A DNA stretch of 18,495 bases from JBHEMT01 sp046262435 (lineage in GTDB: Bacteria > Chloroflexota > Dormibacteria > Aeolococcales > Aeolococcaceae). The DNA is taken from assembly GCA_046262435.1 (NCBI GenBank), contig JBHEMT010000114.1:1-18495 (forward strand). The letters run 5' to 3'. Both the position numbers and the translations under genes were made by a program. Shown one piece after another: positions 7,636 to 14,883 of this stretch. The notes under the pieces were generated by a model. The model was not told the origin of the DNA. It was given only the letters and a program-made list of their open reading frames with translations, and ran no database searches. The number at the start of each line of letters is the position of its first letter. Positions within the stretch are counted from its first letter, which is position 1.

Positions 7636-7967
7636 TGGCGGAGGAGCGCATCGGCGACCGCCTCGACGCAGCGTTGCGCCGCCTCGGGGTGCAGCGCGAA
7701 GTCCGGGCGGTCAGGCTGCAGCAGGAGTTCGCTGACGTGGTCGGAGCCGCGCTGGCGCCCCACTGCCGGGCGGTTTCGCTCGATCGAGGACGGCTGGTCG
7801 TGGCGACCGCCCACGGCGCCCTAGCCCAGCAGCTGCAGCAGGAGTCACCCCAGATCATCGCAGCGCTCAACGGGCGGCTCGGAGCCGGTGCCGTGCGCCG
7901 CCTGGCCTTCACCGCCATGGAGCGCCGCGCCGCGGGCACGACCCCGGACGATTCGGCAAGTTCCTGA
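7635..7967 (+). CDS. dciA: DUF721/DciA-family protein
   Basis: This 110-residue protein has the DUF721 pattern: a helical start (RIGDRLDAALRRLGV), the core VRLQQEFADVVGAALAPHCRAVSL, then GRLVVATAHGALAQQLQQES and a final strand-helix (LNGRLGAGAVRRLAF). DUF721 includes DciA, the helicase-associated factor that helps load DnaB in bacteria lacking DnaC. In actinobacteria the gene follows recF, as here. The GTG start overlaps the recF stop by one base (TAGTG), so the two should be co-translated. The W commonly found before the VG motif is replaced here by F (QQEFADVVG). The gene symbol rests on family membership and synteny, not on experiment. Confidence 0.85.
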   Translation: MAEERIGDRLDAALRRLGVQREVRAVRLQQEFADVVGAALAPHCRAVSLDRGRLVVATAHGALAQQLQQESPQIIAALNGRLGAGAVRRLAFTAMERRAAGTTPDDSASS

Positions 7968-7996
7968 GGGCCTTCCGTTTCACTGGCGCCTCCGCG

Positions 7997-8002
7997 TATG
8001 GT
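7997..8002 (+). promoter_or_regulatory. Candidate -10 box for a leaderless marR transcript
   Basis: TATGGT is followed by exactly 6 nt (TGGGAG) and ATG 8009. The GGGAG abuts the ATG and is too close to serve as a Shine-Dalgarno. Transcription from this box would begin at the start codon. This is the best -10 match in the window, although no good -35 lies 16-18 bp upstream. Confidence 0.4.
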
Positions 8003-8008
8003 TGGGAG

Positions 8009-8632
8009 ATGCCCGGGAGTTCGTTCCACCCCCGCCTCGATGCCGAGCCGTCTCGCGACGCCCGCGGGCGCCACTACGACGCCGGCCTCCGGCACATGCT
8101 CACCCAGCTGGGCGACCTCCACCCCGAGCCCCAGGCCACCGAAGCGCTGCTCAGCCTGCTCGGCGCCAGCCAGGCGCTCGTCGAGCGCCTCGAGGCGCGC
8201 ATGGCCGGCGCCGGCCTGTCGATGAGCCGGTTCGCCGTCCTGATGCGGTTATGGCGCACCCAGGACTCCCAGGCGGCTTTGCACGAGGTCGCGGGGTGGT
8301 GCAACGTCAGCCCGCGCAACATCACCGGACTTGTCGAGGGCTTGACCGATGCCGGGTTGGTCGAGCGGGTCCCGGACCCCCACGACCGGCGGGTCATCCT
8401 CGCCCGGATGACGCCCTCCGGCCTGGCCCTCGTCGAACGCGTGGCCAGGGCCCATTGGGACGAGCAGCGTGCACTGATGGCCGGTCTTGATGACCAGGAA
8501 CGCCGCCAGCTGGTCGACCTCTGCGTCCGGCTGGCCGCGCGCGCACGCAAGCCCCTCTTCGGGCCGGTGGGAGCCGCGGTGTCGGAACCTCCCGCCGAGG
8601 AGAACGGGGCGCTCCCTCCGGCGTCCCGCTGA
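8009..8632 (+). CDS. MarR-family transcriptional regulator
   Basis: This is a 207-residue winged-helix regulator. The DNA-binding core spans about residues 70-140: MSRFAVLMRLWR, then the recognition helix SPRNITGLVEGLTDAGLVER and the beta wing DPHDRRVILARMTPSG. The DxR-type wing motif typical of MarR is present as DPHDRR (123-128). Flanking helices (43-66 and 142-182) would form the dimer interface. It has about 35 extra N-terminal residues and a disordered C-terminal tail compared with the usual ~150-residue members. The gene sits 132 bp upstream of a multidrug-type MFS exporter on the same strand, the classic arrangement in which MarR represses the exporter until a small ligand binds. The ligand is unknown. 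Confidence 0.92.
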   Translation: MPGSSFHPRLDAEPSRDARGRHYDAGLRHMLTQLGDLHPEPQATEALLSLLGASQALVERLEARMAGAGLSMSRFAVLMRLWRTQDSQAALHEVAGWCNVSPRNITGLVEGLTDAGLVERVPDPHDRRVILARMTPSGLALVERVARAHWDEQRALMAGLDDQERRQLVDLCVRLAARARKPLFGPVGAAVSEPPAEENGALPPASR

Positions 8633-8754
8633 GGTCAGGCGGCTCGAGGGCCGCCCACTAGGACAGGCTATTGCAGTCCCGTGGCCGGCCGGACCGGAAG
8701 CCATACAGTGGTGGCCTCGCCGGCAAGACCGTGCCCTGCCACCCCCGCCTCGAC

Positions 8755-8758
8755 GGAG
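8755..8758 (+). promoter_or_regulatory. Shine-Dalgarno site fixing the GTG start of the exporter
   Basis: GGAG lies 6 nt upstream of GTG 8765, which favours this start over in-frame GTGs at 8681 and 8711. In the 132-bp gap after marR, a TACAGT box (8704-8709) could be a -10 giving a leader of about 50 nt. The gap also holds an overlapping CCGG-rich palindromic stretch (8683-8697), but I see no clear MarR operator. Confidence 0.5.
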
Positions 8759-8764
8759 CTCTCA

Positions 8765-10483
8765 GTGACTGCCCCCATGGCCCCCGCACCCCCCGCTCCG
8801 GTCGCCGCCGACGGCTCCCCCGTATCGCAGCCGGAGGCTGATCCACGCCGGTGGGTAGCGCTCGGCGTGGTTCTCTGCGCCTCGTTCATGGTCCTGCTCG
8901 ACGTGTCGATCGTGAACGTCGCCATCCCCCGGGTCCAGGCCAACCTCCGGGCCACGTTCGCCGAGATCCAGTTCGTGCTCGCCGGCTATCAGCTGGCCTA
9001 CGCGGTGATGCTGATCACCGGCGGCCGGCTCGGCGACATCTTCGGCCGCAAGCGCCTTTTCCTGATTGGGGTCAGCGGCTTCACCCTGGCGTCTGCTCTC
9101 TGCGGCCTGGCCCAGAGCCCCACCCAGCTGGTTGCGGCGCGCGTCGTCCAGGGCCTGATGGCCGGACTGATGTACCCCCAAATCCTGGCGGTGATCCAGG
9201 TCTCATTCCCGCCGCGCGAGCGGGCGGGCGCCTTCGGCGCCTTTGGCGGCGTGATCGGGATCGCCACCATCTGCGGACCGCTGGTCGGGGGCCTGCTCAT
9301 CCAGCTGGACCTCTTTGATGGGTGGCGGCCGATCTTCCTGGTCAACGTTCCGGTCGGGATGGCCACCCTGGCGGCCGCATCGCTCCTGCTCCGCGAGTCT
9401 CGCGCCCCGTCGCGACCGTCGCTCGATCCGGCCGGGGTTGTCCTGATCACTGCGGCGCTCTTCCTCCTCGCCTTCCCCCTCGTGGAGGGCCGTGAGGCCG
9501 GGTGGCCGTGGTGGGCGTACGCCTGCCTGCTGGCCTCGGCGCCGGCGCTCGTGGCATTCGGGGTGTACATCGTCGCCCGCCGGCGGAGCGGTCGCTCGCC
9601 GCTGATCGACCCCGGGCTGTTTGCCGACCGCGCCTTCGTGGTCGGGCTGATCATCTCGATCGTCTTCATCAGCGGCATTCCCGCCTTCTTCTTCACCTTC
9701 ACCCTCTTCCTCCAGATCGGGCTCGGCTACAGCGCGCTGCACGCGGGCCTGACCACGATCCCGTTCGCCGTCGGCTCCGCCCTCGCCTCTTTGGCCTCGG
9801 TGCGGCTTGTCCGCGTCCTCGGCAAGCGTCTGCTCAACATCGGGGCAGCGATCCTCGTCGTGGGAATGCTCGCCGTCGTCCTCACCCTTGCGCATCAGGG
9901 CACGGCCATCCACGGCACCGACCTGATCCCCGCGCTCCTGGTCAGCGGGGTGGGTCTCGGGCTGGTGGTCGCGCCGCTGGTCAACACCATCCTGGCGGGG
10001 GTCCGCGGCGCCAACGCCGGAGCGGCCTCGGGAGTGCTGACCACCGCCCAACAGATCGGGGGTGCCATCGGGGTGGCCCTGGTTGGGCTCATCTACTTCA
10101 ACCTGCTCGGCAGTCACGCCGGAGTCGTGGCGCAGGGCCTGCATCCGGCGATCAGCGGTCAGCTTCAGCGCGCCGGTGTCCCGGCACCGGCCATTGCGCG
10201 GGTGGCGACCGGGTTCGATACCTGCTTCCGCGACCGATCCAACGCAGCCGATCCAACCGCGACCCCGGCAAGCTGCCGCCAAAGCAGCGCCGCCAGCGCG
10301 CAGGTCGGCTCGGTCGTGCAGAGTGCTGCGACCACTGGGAGGGCCGAGAACTTTCTCTGGACCATCGAGCGGTCCATTGGCTATGACGTCGCGGTATGGA
10401 GCCTCACCTTCTTCCTGGTCTTCCTGCTCCCCCGGCCGGCGCCCGGGGTGCTCCGTCGGGCCCACCCGGCCAAGGCCGCCTGA
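8765..10483 (+). CDS. DHA2-family MFS drug/proton antiporter (EmrB/QacA type)
   Basis: This 572-residue membrane transporter has about 14 predicted helices, the DHA2 topology. After a Pro/Ala-rich cytoplasmic N-terminus (residues 1-32) comes helix 1 (WVALGVVLCASFMVLLDVSIVNVAIP), the DHA2 opening motif with an in-membrane Asp. Motif A is GGRLGDIFGRKR at 86-97, and the antiporter-type glycine-rich helix 5 contains GVIGIATICGPLVGGLL. It probably exports hydrophobic drugs or metabolites in exchange for protons. The last extracellular loop (around 10210-10345) is long and Ser/Ala-rich with two Cys (CFRDRS and ASCRQS) that could form a disulfide. The upstream MarR gene is its likely regulator. The substrate cannot be predicted. 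Confidence 0.93.
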   Translation: MTAPMAPAPPAPVAADGSPVSQPEADPRRWVALGVVLCASFMVLLDVSIVNVAIPRVQANLRATFAEIQFVLAGYQLAYAVMLITGGRLGDIFGRKRLFLIGVSGFTLASALCGLAQSPTQLVAARVVQGLMAGLMYPQILAVIQVSFPPRERAGAFGAFGGVIGIATICGPLVGGLLIQLDLFDGWRPIFLVNVPVGMATLAAASLLLRESRAPSRPSLDPAGVVLITAALFLLAFPLVEGREAGWPWWAYACLLASAPALVAFGVYIVARRRSGRSPLIDPGLFADRAFVVGLIISIVFISGIPAFFFTFTLFLQIGLGYSALHAGLTTIPFAVGSALASLASVRLVRVLGKRLLNIGAAILVVGMLAVVLTLAHQGTAIHGTDLIPALLVSGVGLGLVVAPLVNTILAGVRGANAGAASGVLTTAQQIGGAIGVALVGLIYFNLLGSHAGVVAQGLHPAISGQLQRAGVPAPAIARVATGFDTCFRDRSNAADPTATPASCRQSSAASAQVGSVVQSAATTGRAENFLWTIERSIGYDVAVWSLTFFLVFLLPRPAPGVLRRAHPAKAA

Positions 10484-10577
10484 GCTCACCCACGGGAGCG
10501 CTGCGCAAGGGGGCGCTGGGCATGCCATCATCCGGGACGCGTCCTCGTGTTTCAGTCGACAGTTGGGGGAACCGACC
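10484..10577 (+). promoter_or_regulatory. Leader of the amino-acid importer operon, with Shine-Dalgarno
   Basis: This 94-bp gap separates the MFS gene from the importer. GGGGGA at 10565-10570 lies 7 nt before ATG 10578 and is a good ribosome site. A promoter is expected here because the function changes, but I see no convincing -35/-10 pair. A weak AGCGC/GCGCT inverted repeat after the MFS stop might help end the upstream transcript. Confidence 0.35.
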
Positions 10578-11396
10578 ATGGGAATCCATCGCATCCGAGA
10601 GTCTTCGGTCGTGCTTGCCGCCACCGTGCTGGTCGGGCTCACCGCGTGTGGGTCGTCGAGTACCTCGGGCAGCAGCAGCTCGGGAGCTGACCTGGGTCTC
10701 TTCGAGAGCGGAACGCTGACCGTCGGGTCGGATATCTCCTACGCGCCACAGGAGTTCTACGACGCCAACCAGAAACCCACAGGTTTCGACCTCGACATCG
10801 CCCAGGCGATCGCCAAGAAAATGGGCCTGCAGTACAAGGTGATCAATCAGGGCTTCGACGGCATCATCCCAGCGCTGAACGCCAAGAAGTTCGACATCAT
10901 CGTGAGCGCCATGACCATCACCGACAAGCGCAAGCAGTCAGTCCAGTTCGTCCCCTACTTCACGGCCGGCGAGGCCTTCGTTGTCAAGAAGGACGGTAGC
11001 TACATGCCCAAGCAGCTACCCGACCTCTGCGGCCACTCAGTAGCGGTTGAGAAGGGCACGGCCGAGGCTGACGAGGTCGCCACGGTCAAGTGCTCCGACG
11101 GCAAGGCGCCCAACTCTCAGACCTACGCCACCGATACCGAGGCAGCTGAGCAGATCAGCAAGGGCGCCGTCGACGTGTACTTCACCGACTCCCCTGTGGC
11201 GGCCTATGACGTTCAGCGAAAGAGTGACCTGGCGCAGTCCAGCGACGTCTTCGAGACGGCCCCGGAGGGCATCGCTGTACGCAAGGACAACACCGCTCTG
11301 TTCAACGCTGTGCAGAAGGCATTCAACGACATCAAGGCCGACGGTGAGTACAAGGCCATCCTGGCGAAGTGGAACGTCTCCAGCGGAGCGGTCTGA
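10578..11396 (+). CDS. Polar amino-acid ABC transporter substrate-binding lipoprotein
   Basis: This is a 272-residue periplasmic-type binding protein (SBP_bac_3 family), lipid-anchored outside the membrane. Residues 1-24 form a lipoprotein signal peptide ending in LTAC with the lipid Cys at 24, followed by a Ser/Gly linker. The mature domain begins LTVGSDISYAPQEF and shows the family pattern: GFDLDIAQAIAKKMG, then FDGIIPALNAKKFDIIVSAMTIT, in which D, R and S residues contact the amino-acid backbone. The second lobe includes VAVEKGTAEAD and AVDVYFTDSPVAAYDV, and the protein ends with FNDIKADGEYKAILAKWNV. The permease and ATPase genes follow. The substrate is an amino acid, probably polar, but cannot be named. 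Two Cys (in DLCGHS and VKCSDG) may form a disulfide. Confidence 0.94.
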   Translation: MGIHRIRESSVVLAATVLVGLTACGSSSTSGSSSSGADLGLFESGTLTVGSDISYAPQEFYDANQKPTGFDLDIAQAIAKKMGLQYKVINQGFDGIIPALNAKKFDIIVSAMTITDKRKQSVQFVPYFTAGEAFVVKKDGSYMPKQLPDLCGHSVAVEKGTAEADEVATVKCSDGKAPNSQTYATDTEAAEQISKGAVDVYFTDSPVAAYDVQRKSDLAQSSDVFETAPEGIAVRKDNTALFNAVQKAFNDIKADGEYKAILAKWNVSSGAV

Positions 11397-11407
11397 CCCG
11401 ATGGCAG

Positions 11408-11439
11408 GTGCGGCCGGCGATCTTTCCGTCCGGCCGCAC
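11408..11439 (+). terminator. Perfect 10-bp stem-loop between binding-protein and permease genes
   Basis: GTGCGGCCGG (11408-11417) and CCGGCCGCAC (11430-11439) are exact reverse complements around a 12-nt loop, starting 11 nt after the stop of the binding-protein gene. No U-run follows. It is more likely an mRNA 3'-end stabiliser or partial terminator that lets the binding protein be made in excess over the permease, as known for other ABC importers, than a full terminator. Confidence 0.6.
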
Positions 11440-11487
11440 TCCATCTCCCCTCGCTGACCAGGACACCCGCACGACCGCCTGACTGAG

Positions 11488-12264
11488 ATGCACGCGCTGG
11501 TCGGCGGCTTCGATTTCTCCGTTTTCAAGGCGGATCTGTTCGGCACGGACTTCATCGTTCCGGGGATCCGGACGCTGCTGATTACGCTTGCCGCACAGGT
11601 CTCGGGGATCGCTCTCGGCTTCCTGCTGGCCCTTCTGCGCCGCTCCAAACTCGCCGTAGTCCGGGCCCCCGCATCCGCGTACGTCTTCTTTTTTCGCGGG
11701 ACTCCCATCCTGGTGCAGATCGTGCTCGTGTTCGACGGCCTCGACGAGCTGACCGGGAGCTCCGTGCTGGTGCACCCCATCACCCGCAACGCCATCGTGG
11801 CCGGGATCCTGGCGCTGGCCCTCAACGAGGCGGCCTACATGGCTGAGATCATCCGCGCGGGTCTTCTTTCGATCGAGAAGGGCCAGTTCGAGGCAGCCCG
11901 GTCGCTGGGGATGACCGGGGGCCTGGCCATGCGCCGCATCATCATGCCCCAAGCGCTGCGCGTGATTATCCCGCCCACCGGCAACGAGTTCATCTCGATG
12001 CTCAAGACCACGTCGCTACTCGAGATCATCGCCGTGCCCGAGCTCTTCACGGTGGCCTCGCAGCACTACAGCTATGACCTCAAGTACTTCGAGCCGCTGC
12101 TCACCATCTCAATCTGGTACATCGGTTTCACCTTTCTCTTCAGTCGGGTCCAGGCGGTGATCGAACGCCGCCTCAACGCCGGGTACGCAGAGATCGCCCT
12201 GCCCCAGCAGGCAAGGATGCTCAACCGCCTGCTCGGCAGTGGCCTGTCCAAGGGTTCGCGGTGA
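11488..12264 (+). CDS. Amino-acid ABC transporter permease (HisM/GlnP type)
   Basis: This 258-residue inner-membrane subunit belongs to the HisMQ family. It has about five hydrophobic helices, beginning with GIRTLLITLAAQVSGIALGF. The cytoplasmic EAA loop that docks the ATPase reads EAARSLGMTGGLAMRRIIMP, followed by the conserved QALRVIIPPTGNEFISMLK and TSLLEIIAVPELF. RGTPILVQI after helix 2 is also typical of the family. It would form a homodimeric channel here, since no second permease is present. It begins 91 bp after the binding-protein gene at an ATG with no strong ribosome site. Its TGA overlaps the GTG of the ATPase gene (GTGA), indicating coupled translation. Confidence 0.95.
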   Translation: MHALVGGFDFSVFKADLFGTDFIVPGIRTLLITLAAQVSGIALGFLLALLRRSKLAVVRAPASAYVFFFRGTPILVQIVLVFDGLDELTGSSVLVHPITRNAIVAGILALALNEAAYMAEIIRAGLLSIEKGQFEAARSLGMTGGLAMRRIIMPQALRVIIPPTGNEFISMLKTTSLLEIIAVPELFTVASQHYSYDLKYFEPLLTISIWYIGFTFLFSRVQAVIERRLNAGYAEIALPQQARMLNRLLGSGLSKGSR

Positions 12265-13046
12265 GCACCACGCATGTCCCTGACCGCGAGGTCGTGGTCG
12301 AGGCCCGCGGCGTCCGCAAGCGCTTCGGCGCGAACGAGGTGCTCAAGGGAGTCGACCTCGATGTCCACCGCGGTGAGGTGGTCACCATCCTCGGCCCCAG
12401 CGGGGGGGGGAAGACCACCTTTCTGCGCTGCATCAACTGCCTGGAGCGGATCGACGACGGTCGCATCCTGGTCAACGGCCACCTGGTCGGCTATCGCGAG
12501 GAGCAGGGAAAGCTGATCAACGAGCCGGAGCGCCGCACCGCTCCCAAGCGTGCGGACATCGGTTTCGTCTTCCAGCGCTTCAACCTCTTTCCCCATCGCA
12601 CCGCCATGGAGAACATCACCGAAGCACCGATTCGGGTGCGCGGCATCGCTCCGGCCGCGGCCCGCGAGCGGGCGGCCCAGCTGCTCACCAAGGTCGGCCT
12701 CGGCGACCGCGGCGCCGCCTTCCCCGCGCAGCTCAGCGGCGGTCAGCAGCAGCGGGTGGCGATTGCCCGGGCACTGGCGATGGACCCCAAGCTGCTGCTC
12801 TTCGACGAGCCGACCTCGGCACTCGACCCGGAGCTGGTCGGTGAGGTGCTGGCCACGATGCGCTCGCTCGCGGAGGACGGAATGACCATGGTCGTGGTCA
12901 CCCACGAGGTGGGCTTCGCCCGGGAGGTCGCCCACCGCGCGGTGCTCATGGACGGGGGCGCGATCGTGGAGGCAGGGCCGCCGGCGCAGTTCTTCTCCAG
13001 TCCTGCCCACGAGCGTACCCGACAGTTCCTGTCAAAACTGGTCTAG
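12261..13046 (+). CDS. Amino-acid ABC transporter ATP-binding protein (GlnQ/HisP type)
   Basis: This 261-residue cytoplasmic ATPase powers the importer. Walker A is GPSGGGKT at 45-52; nine consecutive G (12402-12410) encode its three glycines, where the family usually has GPSGSGKS. Q-loop (FVFQRFNLFPH), signature LSGGQQQR, Walker B LLLFDEP and D-loop SALDPE follow in order, and the H-loop is VVTHEVGF. An insertion between Walker A and the Q-loop (YREEQGKLINEPERRTAPKR) is longer than in GlnQ but found in some relatives. The gene ends the importer operon and faces a convergent amidohydrolase gene 29 bp away. Confidence 0.95.
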   Translation: MSTTHVPDREVVVEARGVRKRFGANEVLKGVDLDVHRGEVVTILGPSGGGKTTFLRCINCLERIDDGRILVNGHLVGYREEQGKLINEPERRTAPKRADIGFVFQRFNLFPHRTAMENITEAPIRVRGIAPAAARERAAQLLTKVGLGDRGAAFPAQLSGGQQQRVAIARALAMDPKLLLFDEPTSALDPELVGEVLATMRSLAEDGMTMVVVTHEVGFAREVAHRAVLMDGGAIVEAGPPAQFFSSPAHERTRQFLSKLV

Positions 13047-13052
13047 GGGGGG

Positions 13053-13071
13053 CGGGCCACCCTCGGGCCCG
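13053..13071. terminator. Weak stem-loop between convergent genes
   Basis: CGGGCC (13053-13058) pairs with GGCCCG (13066-13071) around a 7-nt loop in the 29-bp gap between the importer ATPase and the M20 gene. There is no T-run on either side. The position suggests a bidirectional terminator, but stems like this are common in such GC-rich DNA. Confidence 0.35.
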
Positions 13072-13075
13072 GGTA

Positions 13076-14299
13076 TCAGTGGCCCGAGCCGGTCCACTCG
13101 GTGCGGCGGTCGGGCTGCGTCGCAAATGCACCCCGCACGGCATCGCGCACCTCGCGGTCCGCGATCACGTCGGCCCCGGTCAGGGCGAGGGCCTCGGCAG
13201 CCTGGAGGAGCACGCGGTAGGCCCGCTCGCTGTCGGCCGCCTCACGAAACTCGTGGGTGTGACAGGACACGCCCTCATCGGTGATGGCGATCTCCGGGTG
13301 CAGGGTGGGCGCCACGTAGGAGAGATTGCCCACGTCGGTCGAGCCCACACGGTCCCACGGGATGGAGTGGTGCGGGTCGAGTCCGACCACGCCGAGGTGG
13401 TCGTGGCAACGCTCCGCGAGGACCGGGTTGGAGCGCAGGTCGAGGTAGGAGTCCCCACCGGCCCGGAGCTCCAGGGTGCAGCCGGTCGCCTGGGCAGCCG
13501 CCTCGAAGATGGCCCGGAAGCGAACGTCCATCTCGGCGAGGTAGCCGCCATCCCGGGCGCGAGTGATGAACTCTCCCGAGGTGCGCTCGGGAATCACGTT
13601 GGGTGCCGTACCACCCTCGGCAATGAAACCGTGCACGCGGGCGCCGTCCTTGAGCTGCTGGCGCCACAGTGAGATCCCGTTGTACGCGTGGACGAAGGCG
13701 TCGAGGGCGTTGATGCCCTGGTCGGGGTCGCCGGCGGCATGGGCCGCGCGTCCGGTGAAGCTCCAGTGCCAGTGGGTGCATGCCAGCGCCCACATCACCG
13801 CGAAGGTGCGGTCGGAGGGATGGAAGATCAGAGCTGCGTCGGTGGTGTCGAACACGCCGTCGTCGCAAAGTGGAATCTTGCCCCCACCGCCCTCCTCGGC
13901 GGGGCTGCCGATCACCCGCACCCGGCCCGGCAGACCCGCCTCGTCGAGGGCTGCGGCCAGGGCGATGCCGGCCGCGACGGAGCCGGTGCCGATCAGGTTG
14001 TGACCACAGGCATGGCCGATGCCGCGCAGGGCGTCGTACTCGGAGACGAACGCGACCTCCGGGCCACCCCGCCCCCGCTCGGCGAGAAAGGCGGTCGGCA
14101 TTCCCGACGCGCCACGCTGCACGGCAAAGCCGCGCCGCTCAAGCAAGTCCTCTAGCCGGCGGCTCGCCTCGTGCTCCTCGAAACCGATCTCCGGGTTGTG
14201 GTGGATCTCACGCGCCACCTCGACAAGCTCCCCGCGCAGTCCGTCGAGTGCGCGACGGATCAGCGGGGCGAGGTCGGTGCTCGGGGTGGTGAGGGACAT
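13076..14299 (-). CDS. M20-family amidohydrolase/peptidase (PM20D2/AbgB-like)
   Basis: This 407-residue zinc hydrolase is likely to cleave an amide bond in an N-acyl amino acid or dipeptide-like substrate. The ATG at 14299 is preceded by AGGAGA at 5-nt spacing; the open frame extends upstream but without homology. Metal ligands appear in RIGHACGHNLIG (H96, H100), the catalytic or metal Glu pair in SPAEEGGGGK (E135, E136), and a further ligand region in LIFHPS. The HACGHN and AEEGGGGK motifs fit the PM20D2/p-aminobenzoyl-glutamate hydrolase branch better than DapE or carboxypeptidase G2. A dimerisation-domain insert begins near GRAAHAAGDPDQGINALDA. There is no signal peptide, so it is cytoplasmic. 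It converges on the amino-acid importer, which may supply its substrate; this is inference. Confidence 0.9.
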   Translation of the reverse strand: MSLTTPSTDLAPLIRRALDGLRGELVEVAREIHHNPEIGFEEHEASRRLEDLLERRGFAVQRGASGMPTAFLAERGRGGPEVAFVSEYDALRGIGHACGHNLIGTGSVAAGIALAAALDEAGLPGRVRVIGSPAEEGGGGKIPLCDDGVFDTTDAALIFHPSDRTFAVMWALACTHWHWSFTGRAAHAAGDPDQGINALDAFVHAYNGISLWRQQLKDGARVHGFIAEGGTAPNVIPERTSGEFITRARDGGYLAEMDVRFRAIFEAAAQATGCTLELRAGGDSYLDLRSNPVLAERCHDHLGVVGLDPHHSIPWDRVGSTDVGNLSYVAPTLHPEIAITDEGVSCHTHEFREAADSERAYRVLLQAAEALALTGADVIADREVRDAVRGAFATQPDRRTEWTGSGH

Positions 14300-14337
14300 T
14301 GGCTCTCCTGGGTTGGCAGCGGTCGACGGTGCGTCGG

Positions 14338-14883
14338 CTACTCGTTGAAATAGGCGGTGATCGTGGAGCTGTTGCTCATCGGGTCGGTGCCGCTGAAGAA
14401 CGCGTTGACCCGGCCGCCGGACGAGTGCCGCTCGAAGCGGAAGGCGCCGCCGGCGTGGGGCTGCAGGTTGGCGAAAGCCTGGCCGAGCTGCTGACCGTTG
14501 CCGGTGCAGTCCGGAGCCCCGGCGCCGCCGCACAGGGTGACCGTGTCCACGGTGCCGTGGTCGAAGACCAGCACAAAGGACTCGCCGGGGGGCGGCGTCC
14601 CGTTGAGAGTGAAGGCGAAAGCCTTGGAGATCGTTCCGGGTGAGGAGTCGGGCAGCGTCGGAGCCCCGCTGGAACCGGCCGCGCCCGACGACGCCGGTGG
14701 TTGCGCCGTGCTGCCGTTTGGCTGGCCGCCGGATGCCTGGCCTCCTGCCGGGGTGCTGACGCTCAGCCCCGGGTTGCTGGTGGCCACGCTGGCACCGCCG
14801 CTGTGCGCGCGGACTGCGACGACCGCGATCAGGATGCCGAGGAAGCCGATCCCGAGGGCGACTCCCAGCCAGGGAATCTTCAC
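14338..14883 (-). CDS. Membrane-anchored protein of unknown function
   Basis: This 181-residue protein has an N-terminal helix at about residues 4-26 (IPWLGVALGIGFLGILIAVV) after a short basic start, so it is anchored with its body outside. Residues 30-80 are a Ser/Gly/Pro/Ala/Gln-rich linker. The C-terminal 100 residues look like a small beta-rich domain (FAFTLNGTPPPGESFVLVF, GGAFRFERHSSGGRVNAFF) with a Cys pair (TLCGGAGAPDC) that could be disulfide-bonded. The GTG at 14883 overlaps the stop of the zinc-finger gene (GTGA), which decides the start and implies co-expression. I do not recognise the domain. It could be an extracellular ligand-binding or cell-wall-associated module. Confidence 0.7.
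   Translation of the reverse strand: MKIPWLGVALGIGFLGILIAVVAVRAHSGGASVATSNPGLSVSTPAGGQASGGQPNGSTAQPPASSGAAGSSGAPTLPDSSPGTISKAFAFTLNGTPPPGESFVLVFDHGTVDTVTLCGGAGAPDCTGNGQQLGQAFANLQPHAGGAFRFERHSSGGRVNAFFSGTDPMSNSSTITAYFNE

Noticed and set aside
9203..10642. 479-codon open frame on the minus strand
   Set aside because: It lies antisense to the clear MFS exporter. Its translation is low-complexity, Arg/Gly/Asp/Glu-rich, and has no family motifs; it is a product of high GC.
10062..11396. 444-codon frame leading into the binding-protein gene
   Set aside because: The upstream part overlaps the MFS gene in another frame. The signal peptide with lipobox and the Shine-Dalgarno place the start at 10578.
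13076..14533. Longer version of the M20 gene
   Set aside because: The extra 78 codons overlap the neighbouring membrane-protein gene and are composition-biased. AGGAGA before ATG 14299 supports the shorter form.
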